Shown: piece after piece, positions 1 through 6,315 of the stretch | Layout of the letters: each line of letters starts with the position of its first letter | Numbering within the stretch: the first letter of the stretch is position 1 | From: CAVURW01 sp963743595 | GTDB taxonomy: Bacteria; Verrucomicrobiota; Verrucomicrobiia; Methylacidiphilales; UBA1321 | NCBI GenBank assembly: GCA_963743595.1 | Contig: CAVURW010000178.1 | Coordinates: 1 to 10,105, forward strand | Direction of reading: 5' to 3' | DNA length: 10,105 nucleotides | Notes under the pieces: generated by a model | The model's database searches: none | What the model was told of the DNA's origin: nothing | The model's input: the letters and a program-made list of their open reading frames with translations, nothing else | Program-made: the position numbers and the translations under genes

Positions 1-1013
1 ATAAAACCGTTCTTTTGACCGAACGACGGCAGGGCGGAGTTCGTCTGGCAGTAGTTGTAATTCACGAAGTTATTCAGCCAGTTCGAACCGGTGCTGGCGT
101 TAAACGCAACCGACCCAAACTGTGAGCTCGCGCCCAGTTCCGAAGTGTAGGGATTTCGCCACCCGACAATCTGATCGACCTGATTCTTCGTGAGCCCTAA
201 TTGAGTCAGATCGGCAAACGCAAGCGAAGCCTTTTGAGCCACCTGTTGCGGCGTCAAACTGCTGGGATACCCAGCGGCGTTCATGTCCAGCAGGCCACCT
301 TCGTTGTAAACAGTGTAGGCGAAACGTCCGACGGCAAACTGCGTATTTGTAGAGCTGGAAAGGTTCGGTAGATCTGCAGCGGTGTACGCCTTACCCGCAC
401 CGGAACGCGTCATGATGATCCAGTCCGGCGAAGGGAAATTTGCCACGGGCGTGGAATTGAGGCCCAGACCCTGGTTCGCCACAGGTCGCGCGATGAGGTA
501 ATGACTGTTCCAACGTGCTGGGGTGATGACTCGCCCGTCCAAAGAAGCAATGCTCGTGTTTACCGCAGAGGCGCGGCTGATTCCGTTGTTCGCGTAATTT
601 GTATTCGCCGTGTTGCTGTAAAAGGGGGTGCCGTTCTGACTCAGCTTGACGAGGTTCGCCAGACCATCCGTTTCGATTCCATTGGTTATTGCAGGGGTGA
701 ACCCAGCAATCGCCGGAACTGCCGTAGAAAGGGCTCCGGTGGCGGTCGGTTTCGGCAGATAGACGTTGTAGGTGCCGAAGCTGCTGCTCGTAGAGCCGTC
801 GATAATCTCCTGCTTCAGGTCGCCAATCACGATGTCACCGCCGCTCAACGCTAAATCCGAGGCTTTCTCACCCGAAACGCTATTGGACGAGAGCTGAAGT
901 GCCGTCATCGACCTGACGAGAAACAACAACGCCAGAGCGATCAACAGCGACAAGTAGAGCAAGACAACGACGAGGGTTTGCCCCGATTTACTTTTGTTGC
1001 GCGGCGTTTTCAT
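1..1013 (-). CDS. Verru_Chthon cassette protein A-like, GspK/PilX-type pseudopilin (3' end outside window)
   Basis: An open frame runs from the ATG at 1013-1011 to the left edge with no stop, giving 337 complete codons; the C-terminus is missing. The start ATG shares one base with the stop of the upstream gene (TAATG), so translation is probably coupled. The N-terminus has a short basic leader, then G-QTLVVVLLYLSLL and a hydrophobic helix at about residues 12-36. This is a pilin-like segment with Gly before the presumed cleavage point and Val, not Glu, at mature position 5. The rest is a Ser/Thr/Asn-rich exported domain. At about residues 228-246 it carries RFAYTVYNEGGLLDMN, typical of cassette protein A as I know it and reminiscent of the 'DE-GK-NLN' segment of GspK. 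No Shine-Dalgarno sequence is visible. Inference: a membrane-anchored tip component of a pseudopilus-like assembly. Function is experimentally unknown to me. Confidence 0.9.
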   Translation of the reverse strand, partial: MKTPRNKSKSGQTLVVVLLYLSLLIALALLFLVRSMTALQLSSNSVSGEKASDLALSGGDIVIGDLKQEIIDGSTSSSFGTYNVYLPKPTATGALSTAVPAIAGFTPAITNGIETDGLANLVKLSQNGTPFYSNTANTNYANNGISRASAVNTSIASLDGRVITPARWNSHYLIARPVANQGLGLNSTPVANFPSPDWIIMTRSGAGKAYTAADLPNLSSSTNTQFAVGRFAYTVYNEGGLLDMNAAGYPSSLTPQQVAQKASLAFADLTQLGLTKNQVDQIVGWRNPYTSELGASSQFGSVAFNASTGSNWLNNFVNYNYCQTNSALPSFGQKNGF

Positions 1014-1921
1014 TATTGGAGAACTTGGTGGTTCAAGAAGCAAAACCGTTGATAAAAACGGACTTGGCCTGCGGCTTCGCTAGGTAGACCGAGGTTGAAG
1101 ATGTTGGTCTCCCAGGAGGACATGGGAAGTGCCGCGCCAAGCGCAGAGGGCAATTTCGAAGCGGCGATCCCTAACCCGCCACTCGGGACTATTTTTTGCG
1201 ACGTGGAATCGAGAACCGCCAACGAAACGACGATGGCCATCACTTCCTTAGGATTAAAATATCCGGTCGTGCCTGCCGGAATGCCCTCAAGATTCGGTGT
1301 GCTGGAAACCTGCGCTGGAGTCGTCGCGTTTTGGATGAGGAACTGAATCTGGAGGCGGAACACGTCCTCGCTAATCACCTGGAAGTTTGTGTCTGCAGAT
1401 AAGGTTGGCCAAGTGCCGACGATCGTTTGAGGAAGATACACGGCAGAGTTCGCGCCTGTGACGCCGCTCCAGACGAGCCCCTTACTGAGCCGCTCCATTT
1501 GGTTCGTAGCCGGGTTGATCCGGTAGCCCACCAGCGAAACGCTGCTTCTCGGGTCGAGCGCACTTGTCGTCGATGCGGTCGTTGGTGCCGGCGGGTTGAC
1601 AGCTGTGGAGGGGTAATAACCGCTCGATTGACTGAAGAAATACATCTCGTTATTGCCGTTGGCAGAAGCCGCTGCAGGGAAATCGTAATCAACGTCGGCT
1701 CTTTGAATCATTTGCGCGACGTCGTAGCTCACTCGATCCAGAACCAGTCGCGCTTGTGTATCGGCATCGAAGTGCTTGGTGCAACCGATCGTTACGCCGG
1801 TTACGCTGGAGAGAATCTGCATCAGAATCGTGCAGAGGATTCCGAGAATCGCTATTGCCACGAGCATTTCAACCAGAGTGAAGGCTCGTTCATTTTTTGA
1901 GTGAGTGGGTGTTTTCATCAT
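1013..1921 (-). CDS. Verru_Chthon cassette protein C-like, GspJ/PilW-type pseudopilin
   Basis: 302 residues. The N-terminus MMKTPTHSKNER-AFTLVEML is a type III (prepilin) signal with Glu at mature position 5. A hydrophobic helix spans about residues 14-38. The globular part includes DTQARLVLDRVSYD near residues 63-76, VSLVGYRIN...QMERLSKGLVW near 127-150, VISEDVFRLQIQF near 183-195, and a late hydrophobic strand EVMAIVVSLAVLD. This is the pattern I recall for cassette protein C and for PilW/GspJ-like proteins. The start overlaps the upstream stop as ATGA (ATG 1921-1919, TGA 1920-1918). A second ATG follows immediately and could equally be used. No Shine-Dalgarno sequence is visible. It should be inserted in the inner membrane, processed by a prepilin peptidase, and act with the D, B and A products. 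Confidence 0.91.
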   Translation of the reverse strand: MMKTPTHSKNERAFTLVEMLVAIAILGILCTILMQILSSVTGVTIGCTKHFDADTQARLVLDRVSYDVAQMIQRADVDYDFPAAASANGNNEMYFFSQSSGYYPSTAVNPPAPTTASTTSALDPRSSVSLVGYRINPATNQMERLSKGLVWSGVTGANSAVYLPQTIVGTWPTLSADTNFQVISEDVFRLQIQFLIQNATTPAQVSSTPNLEGIPAGTTGYFNPKEVMAIVVSLAVLDSTSQKIVPSGGLGIAASKLPSALGAALPMSSWETNIFNLGLPSEAAGQVRFYQRFCFLNHQVLQ

Positions 1922-2391
1922 TGTGTGCGGTCAAAGGCAATTACTGTTTCGACTGAACCCTGAGGACTGGTGTACTGCGCGCCAGCCGGCCAGGAAATGA
2001 TCACCCGAACCAAACTCTCCTGGGACGTGGTGGTCGAGCCCGTCGTCCAGTAGTTGACTTGGTAACGAGCGTTGGGAATGGAAGTCGTGATGTTGTAGTC
2101 TGTATCGAGATAAAACTTGTTCGGATTCGTCGAAGTCGCCGCTCCAGCAACCGGCATCGTGATCGTGTAGAGCGTCGTATTTGTGGCCGTGGCCGATGTC
2201 GAACGGATATCCGAGGTAATCGTCGAGAGAATGAATCCAGCTCCCGTCTCTGACGCTTCCGATGTTGAGTTGCTCAAGGCCACACCGAGCAGTCCAAAGA
2301 CCGCAATCAGCATCGTGCCTAAGATCGCGATCGAAATGAGGACCTCGACGAGCGTAAACGCACGTTTGCAGGAGCGATTTCTCTTTTTCAT
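1918..2391 (-). CDS. Verru_Chthon cassette protein B-like, GspI/PilV-type pseudopilin
   Basis: 157 residues, the smallest of the four. A basic leader MKKRNRSCKR precedes AFTLVEVLISIAILG, a prepilin-type signal with Glu5 and a membrane helix at about residues 11-36. The rest is a short Ser/Thr-rich domain with YQVNYW, VRVIISWPA near residues 127-135 and a closing strand SVETVIAF. Size and layout fit GspI/PilV-like minor pilins and the cassette protein B family. The start codon overlaps the stop of the D gene as ATGA (ATG 2391-2389, TGA 2390-2388). A purine stretch GGGAAGG lies about 16 bases upstream of the ATG, too far for a normal ribosome site, so reinitiation after D is the likeliest route. 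The third gene of the operon starts at its stop codon. Confidence 0.9.
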   Translation of the reverse strand: MKKRNRSCKRAFTLVEVLISIAILGTMLIAVFGLLGVALSNSTSEASETGAGFILSTITSDIRSTSATATNTTLYTITMPVAGAATSTNPNKFYLDTDYNITTSIPNARYQVNYWTTGSTTTSQESLVRVIISWPAGAQYTSPQGSVETVIAFDRTQ

Positions 2392-3107
2392 GGGCGGTTC
2401 AAGATGGCCTTCCCGCCAATGCCGTAGAGTTGGATGGCGGCTACGTTCTTATTGTTTGTGAGCGGCTGATTTCCCACGGCGGGAATTAAGCCGAGCTGAA
2501 GAATCTGAACGGGGCTTCCGTAAATTGCGGAGACGTCTCCCTGAGGAGAAAACTGGATGATCTGCTGAAATTTGTACTGCGCAGTGCCCAGGAGGGGATA
2601 GGCAAAGGTAACCGCGCCAGAACTGCTACTGGCGGTCGGATCAATCTGGTAATTTGCCGGGAGTAGATTGGGGATATCGTTCGTCGATAAACCGGTGTTC
2701 ACGTGGATGTTCGGGATTCGCATCAATTGCGACTGCTGAATCAGGCTCGCACTGGGCAATTGTCCGGCGCTGAGCTGCGAAAGAAGATTCGTCCCATCCA
2801 CGGATGCTACGACGCTAATCACCAACTGCCCCTGCCCGGCAACGCCCGGCACTGCTGGGTTTTCCTCAAAGAAACCCACCCAGACGTAAGTGGAGTGGGA
2901 GGTGGCGTACGATTGCGCCTGTTGAACGATTCCCATCACGCTGTAAGCTCCGTTCGTAAAGCTGGTGCTGTTCCCGGTGAACGCAATCGTCGTAAAGATC
3001 ACTGCGACAATGGCGATGACCACAAGCATCTCAATGAGAGTAAATGCAGCCTTGGCACCGTTTTCACCTCGGCGATTGACCCACTTAGCATGCTTAAAGA
3101 TCACCAT
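2388..3107 (-). CDS. Verru_Chthon cassette protein D-like, GspH/FimT-type pseudopilin; first gene of the operon
   Basis: 239 residues. A 20-residue basic leader ends in AKA, followed by AFTLIEMLVVIAIVAVIF, a classical type IV pilin N-terminus with Glu5 and a membrane helix at about residues 21-43. The body has SVMGIVQQAQSYATSHSTYVWVG (about residues 56-78), IIQFSPQGD and a C-terminal IQLYGIGG...NRP, all typical of cassette protein D as I know it. The ATG at 3107 is preferred: the only other nearby option is the next codon, GTG. No Shine-Dalgarno sequence precedes it, and a good -10 element ends only seven bases upstream, so the mRNA may be leaderless. Like GspH, it heads the minor-pseudopilin gene order. 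Confidence 0.9.
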   Translation of the reverse strand: MVIFKHAKWVNRRGENGAKAAFTLIEMLVVIAIVAVIFTTIAFTGNSTSFTNGAYSVMGIVQQAQSYATSHSTYVWVGFFEENPAVPGVAGQGQLVISVVASVDGTNLLSQLSAGQLPSASLIQQSQLMRIPNIHVNTGLSTNDIPNLLPANYQIDPTASSSSGAVTFAYPLLGTAQYKFQQIIQFSPQGDVSAIYGSPVQILQLGLIPAVGNQPLTNNKNVAAIQLYGIGGKAILNRP

Positions 3108-3143
3108 TGGGAGATTTATACTTCAGGCTGATTTTTTGCGCAA
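3105..3143 (-). promoter_or_regulatory. Candidate promoter of the D-B-C-A operon, probably leaderless
   Basis: Reading the minus strand, TTGCGC (3143-3138) is followed by a 17-base spacer and TATAAA (3120-3115). That is a 5/6 match to the sigma-70 -10 consensus, a weak 3/6 match at -35, and ideal spacing. Only TCTCCCA separates the -10 from the ATG of the D gene. Initiation would fall at 3108 or 3107, on or one base before the start codon. This agrees with the absence of any ribosome binding site. Hexamer matches of this quality occur by chance in AT-rich gaps, so the call is moderate. Confidence 0.5.
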
Positions 3144-3146
3144 CAG

Positions 3147-3152
3147 GATAAT
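3147..3152 (+). promoter_or_regulatory. Possible -10 element for the PAS-PP2C gene
   Basis: GATAAT matches the -10 consensus at 5 of 6 positions and lies in the divergent gap. The best upstream partner, TTCAGG at 3122-3127, is poor (3/6) and at 19 bases is spaced too widely. If used, transcription would begin near 3159, which would exclude the tiny frame starting at 3155. It lies a few bases from the -35 of the opposite promoter, so the two would compete. Confidence 0.25.
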
Positions 3153-3154
3153 GA

Positions 3155-3205
3155 ATGATTTTTGAATTCCTATTTGCGCACCAGCAGTCAATTACGGCTC
3201 CGTAA
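3155..3205 (+). CDS. Possible 16-residue leader peptide upstream of the PAS-PP2C gene
   Basis: ATG at 3155-3157 opens a frame reading MIFEFLFAHQQSITAP and ends at TAA 3203-3205. AGGA at 3145-3148 lies six bases upstream, the only well-spaced Shine-Dalgarno-like sequence I see before any start in the window. The stop overlaps the ATG of a second small frame (TAATG at 3203-3207). No homology is recognised. It may be fortuitous, and needs a transcript beginning upstream of 3145. Confidence 0.25.
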   Translation: MIFEFLFAHQQSITAP

Positions 3206-3297
3206 TGCACGGCAGCGGTTCGCATTTGACAATTACTCGCCCTGCATTTTATCTCGAATTTTCCGAGATTTCCCGGATGATGGCCCTTCTCAGATGA
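3205..3297 (+). CDS. Possible 30-residue small frame linking the leader to the PAS-PP2C start
   Basis: ATG 3205-3207 overlaps the preceding tiny frame's stop. The frame ends with TGA 3295-3297, which overlaps the ATG at 3294-3296 as ATGA, the same junction used twice in the neighbouring pilin operon. The peptide begins MHGSGSHLTITRPAFYLEF and is not recognised. The arrangement would suit translational coupling into the phosphatase gene. An ATGA overlap is expected by chance in roughly one of four cases once the frame is open, so evidence is weak. Confidence 0.2.
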   Translation: MHGSGSHLTITRPAFYLEFSEISRMMALLR

Positions 3298-4496
3298 GAC
3301 CCCACTCCGAACATCAGTTGCTGGAAGCCTTAATGGATTCGATTCCCGATCGCATCTATTTCAAAGATCTCGAGGGGCGATTTCTCCTGGTGAACCGCGC
3401 GCTCCTGGAGTTTCACAAGATGGGAAACCTGGACGAGGTGCTGGGAAAAACCGATTTCGATTTATTCCTCTCAACGCACGCGACGGAAGCATTGAGCGAC
3501 GAGAAGCAGGTACTTCAGACAGGAAAACCAATCGTCGCCAAGGTCGAGCGAGAGGATTTGCCGGATGGACGGGTCAGTTGGTCCTCCACGACTAAAGTTC
3601 CGATGCGCAATCGAGAGGGGCAAGTCTCTGGAACTTGCGGGATCTCCCGAGATGTCACTGAGGAGCATTATAAGGCCGAACAATTGCGTGTTTACAGTCG
3701 CGCTTTGGCGGAAAAACAGGAGCAGATTGACCGGGAGCTCGCGCTGGCCCGGCAGGTTCAATTGGCCCTGCTCCCTCAGCAGTACCCCGTCTTCCCCTTG
3801 AAATGCACGCCCAGTGAGAGCGCCGTTAAATTTGCCCACCGTTATCTTCCAGCTGCACAGCTTGGTGGCGATTACTTCAATATCGTATCCGTATCCGAAA
3901 CGCAGGTTGGCGTCTTAATCTGCGATGTTATGGGCCACGGCGTTCATGCGGCCTTGATCACCGCTTTGCAACGCGCGATCGTCGAAGAACTTCACGCACT
4001 CTCAGCGGCACCGACTGAATTTCTCGAAGCGCTGAATCAACGGCTTTGCACTTTCTTTTCACCTCTGGAAAGTTCGATGTTCGTGACAGCCTGTTACCTG
4101 GTTCTGGATGTAACCACCGGCGAGATCAAATTTGCCAATGCCGGCCACCCTCCCCCGATCCATTTGGTGCGGTACGACAGCTCCACACGACTCCTGGAAC
4201 CGCCGAAGGGCTTGGTCCCCTTTGCGTTGGGAATCGATCCCGACTCCAAATACGCGACTCAAACTTCATCAATCGTACCCGGCGACGCAATACTCCTCTA
4301 TACCGACGGCATCTCGGACATTCATGCTGAGGAAGAATCGCCGTTCTTAGGAATGGTCAACTCTTGCTGCACCCAAAAGGGCGATGCCTTTCTGGAAGAG
4401 GTGCTGCTTCTGGCGAAAGCGTTCACCGGAGCTGCCGGATTTTTCGATGATGTGTGTATGGTGAATCTCGAGTTCGATCGACTACTTACGAAATAA
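3294..4496 (+). CDS. PAS-domain PP2C serine phosphatase, RsbU/SpoIIE family
   Basis: 400 residues from the ATG at 3294. Residues ~8-125 form a PAS sensor fold (IPDRIYFKDLEGRFLLVNRA near the start, CGISRDVTE at its end). A coiled linker follows at ~126-160, ending in the ARQVQLALLP signature that precedes this phosphatase class. The metal-dependent SpoIIE/PP2C domain spans ~178-393. Expected metal ligands are present: Asp in GGDYF (193), CDVMGHG (211), YTDGISD (338) and FFDDV (385-386), plus the NAGHPPP loop (282-288). No transmembrane segment is seen, so it is cytosolic. Family members dephosphorylate STAS-type anti-sigma antagonists; none is encoded nearby. The frame extends in-frame to a TTG at 3162, but residues before 3294 show no domain and need a rare start codon, so I prefer 3294. 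It is divergent from the pilin operon, which it may help control (inference). Confidence 0.93.
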   Translation: MRPHSEHQLLEALMDSIPDRIYFKDLEGRFLLVNRALLEFHKMGNLDEVLGKTDFDLFLSTHATEALSDEKQVLQTGKPIVAKVEREDLPDGRVSWSSTTKVPMRNREGQVSGTCGISRDVTEEHYKAEQLRVYSRALAEKQEQIDRELALARQVQLALLPQQYPVFPLKCTPSESAVKFAHRYLPAAQLGGDYFNIVSVSETQVGVLICDVMGHGVHAALITALQRAIVEELHALSAAPTEFLEALNQRLCTFFSPLESSMFVTACYLVLDVTTGEIKFANAGHPPPIHLVRYDSSTRLLEPPKGLVPFALGIDPDSKYATQTSSIVPGDAILLYTDGISDIHAEEESPFLGMVNSCCTQKGDAFLEEVLLLAKAFTGAAGFFDDVCMVNLEFDRLLTK

Positions 4497-4499
4497 CAA

Positions 4500-4540
4500 A
4501 GCAGGCTGCCGCATTTCGCGAGAGCCTGCTCGATTATTTT
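4500..4540. terminator. Hairpin terminator between convergent genes, probably bidirectional
   Basis: AGCAGGCT (4500-4507) pairs perfectly with AGCCTGCT (4523-4530). Inside the loop CGC (4510-4512) can pair with GCG (4518-4520). The plus strand continues CGATTATTTT, and the minus strand leaves the stem into TTGTTATTT. The hairpin begins 4 bases after the phosphatase stop and lies 22 bases downstream of the beta-helix gene's stop, so it can end both transcripts. The T-tracts are interrupted, so efficiency is uncertain. Confidence 0.7.
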
Positions 4541-4551
4541 CCCGCAGTTGG

Positions 4552-6315
4552 TTACTGAGTCGGGAACTCTTCGACCTTCGGCGTTTTGCCTTTATTCGAG
4601 CCGATCGTGCCATCACCCACCCCATCGATGACAGACACAATTCCGCTCTCGGCTTTAAAGCCAACGATGCAGGCGTTATGAATCTTCACGCCGGGCGTCT
4701 TTGGCACTTCAAAGGCGTGATCGCATAAGATTCCGTTGTTTGTGAAGAAGGCGTAGACCCCCAGGCCCCACGCCTCGTGGGTCTTCACGTTATCAGCCAC
4801 CTTGTAACCCGGCCAACCGTTGACTTTTTGACCGTTCCACGTGTGTGTCCAGTCGTTCTGGGTGGGTGGATCGTAGGGCAGTTCGCATTGATAGAAGTAC
4901 GTACGCCCATTTTCGCCGTTCCATTGGGTAATATCCTGCTGGTAGTGCTCCACGAATAGACCGTAATACGTGACGTTATTGCCGTTCACAATGAGTCCAT
5001 TCGTGCTCTTGTTCGAGCTCCATCCCACCATGTTTCCGTGGTCGGCACGCCAGAGCCAAGCCTGATCCCCGATCACATCGTTGCTGTTAATGATCACCGC
5101 AGAAGTGGCCACGCCCAGTTCCGAGCCACCGCCCACTCGAGCGAAGATATCGTAGATGATCGTGGGATCATTGGCGTGGGATGCTTTGCTGCCCGTCTCG
5201 CCCACCTGCATTAGATAAGGTGAATTGACCGGACCCGCATCCAGGAGAACGCACGCGATTTTAACGCCGTTCACATCTGCAATTTCCAAGGCACCTGTTC
5301 CCTTAACGGGAGAGAGAGTCGGCATTCCGATGCCCAAAACCACCGTGTCCGCACGAGTGATCTTAAGAGAGTCATCCAGCTTATAGACGCCAGGAGTCAA
5401 CAGCAAGTTCTGGCCTTTAGCCAAAGCCGCATTGATGGTGTCAGCAGTGTCTTTATCGCTTCGTGCAATGTAGAAACTCGCCAATGGCAGAGTCGTTCCC
5501 ACGGCCTCGTTATTTTCCCAACTGCATCCGACGGAATCCTTGCGTTGACCAGGGACGAAGACTTTGTATCCGCCGTCTTGATCGATAAACAGGAATGGCT
5601 TCTCGCTGATCACCGGGGTCTTTTCGACCGCAGTGTACGGCTTATCAGGCCAATTTCCTGCAGGTGCCGAAGGACAACCGACAAACACCATGTTCCAGAC
5701 ACCATTTGACCACCCCTGCCACGAGGAATTGCGGGAGAGCCACTGCTGCTGTGAACCCGGAACGATCGTTCCGTCCACTTGGCAATCGGCCATGAACCCA
5801 CCGCTCGTCCAATTGGGATTTCCATCGGGCTGAAACAGCGTCAACTTTCCCTTGATGTGAACGCGCCGCAGCGGAACAGCTTGGGAAACTGCCCACATCA
5901 GGTTGCTCGACCCATCTCCAAGAGCAATGTTCTCGCAACCTCTCCAGAAATTACACGTTCCATTGCCGCCCATCCACTTCGCGTCGCAATGAAAACCGCC
6001 CGTGAGCGTGGTGTCATCGGGAAATTTACCGAGCCCATAAACCTGCGTGTAAAAGCCAATCTTCACCTTTACTGGGTAGGTGCCCGGCTTGAAGAAAATC
6101 GCATTGCGATCATTTCCAAACTGGTTCGACTCTTGTTTTTGAAACACCGCATCGCACTTACTTTGAATGGTTGCCGCATCATCGGTCGGGCTGAAGACCA
6201 TGACGTTCGGACCAAAGTCAGGGTCCTTACCCGGGTCGGCTCGAAGCTCTCGAAAGAGGAGGGTGACGCTCGCTAGAGAAATGAAGGCGACTCGCAAAAC
6301 AATGGGTATTTTCAT
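4552..6315 (-). CDS. Secreted tandem right-handed beta-helix protein, putative carbohydrate-active enzyme
   Basis: 587 residues from the ATG at 6315. MKIPIVLRVAFISLASVTLL then RELRA-DPG is a good signal peptide with cleavage near residue 26. The frame extends 21 codons further up to 6378, but that would bury the signal peptide, so 6315 is chosen. Two similar blocks are visible. Block one (~44-100) has AATIQSKCDAVF, then AIFFKPGTYPVKVKIGFYT and VYGLG. Block two (~289-345) has ADTINAALAKGQ, then LLLTPGVYKLDDSLKIT and VVLGIG. Each opens a parallel beta-helix, as in GH55/pectate-lyase-fold proteins. Later conserved-looking segments are QAWLWRADHG (418-427) and FVEHYQQDITQWNGENGRTYF (454-474). Similar proteins occur in actinomycetes, often labelled 'adenylyl cyclase' or 'coagulation factor 5/8' without support I know of. 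Substrate is unknown. It lies 245 bases downstream of a GH2 gene on the same strand, suggesting a shared polysaccharide target (inference). Confidence 0.87.
   Translation of the reverse strand: MKIPIVLRVAFISLASVTLLFRELRADPGKDPDFGPNVMVFSPTDDAATIQSKCDAVFQKQESNQFGNDRNAIFFKPGTYPVKVKIGFYTQVYGLGKFPDDTTLTGGFHCDAKWMGGNGTCNFWRGCENIALGDGSSNLMWAVSQAVPLRRVHIKGKLTLFQPDGNPNWTSGGFMADCQVDGTIVPGSQQQWLSRNSSWQGWSNGVWNMVFVGCPSAPAGNWPDKPYTAVEKTPVISEKPFLFIDQDGGYKVFVPGQRKDSVGCSWENNEAVGTTLPLASFYIARSDKDTADTINAALAKGQNLLLTPGVYKLDDSLKITRADTVVLGIGMPTLSPVKGTGALEIADVNGVKIACVLLDAGPVNSPYLMQVGETGSKASHANDPTIIYDIFARVGGGSELGVATSAVIINSNDVIGDQAWLWRADHGNMVGWSSNKSTNGLIVNGNNVTYYGLFVEHYQQDITQWNGENGRTYFYQCELPYDPPTQNDWTHTWNGQKVNGWPGYKVADNVKTHEAWGLGVYAFFTNNGILCDHAFEVPKTPGVKIHNACIVGFKAESGIVSVIDGVGDGTIGSNKGKTPKVEEFPTQ

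Noticed and set aside
390..401. GAGK in cassette protein A, like part of a P-loop
   Set aside because: It does not fit GxxxxGK[ST]: Ala follows the Lys and the fold is an exported pilin-like protein.
1427..1900. 157-codon plus-strand frame opposite the cassette C gene
   Set aside because: Antisense to a well-supported pilin-like gene. Arg-rich, with no domain, signal or start context; a shadow of the minus-strand codon pattern.
3162..3293. In-frame N-terminal extension of the phosphatase from a TTG codon
   Set aside because: Needs a rare start codon. The 44 extra residues are basic, show no domain or signal peptide and precede the PAS fold; kept only as an alternative start.
5779..6276. 165-codon plus-strand frame opposite the beta-helix gene
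   Set aside because: Lies wholly inside a gene with a signal peptide and recognisable internal repeats. The antisense peptide shows no family features.
4552..6315. Adenylyl cyclase as a label for the beta-helix protein
   Set aside because: No cyclase domain or metal-binding motif is present, and the protein has a signal peptide and beta-helix repeats; the label seems to be inherited annotation error.
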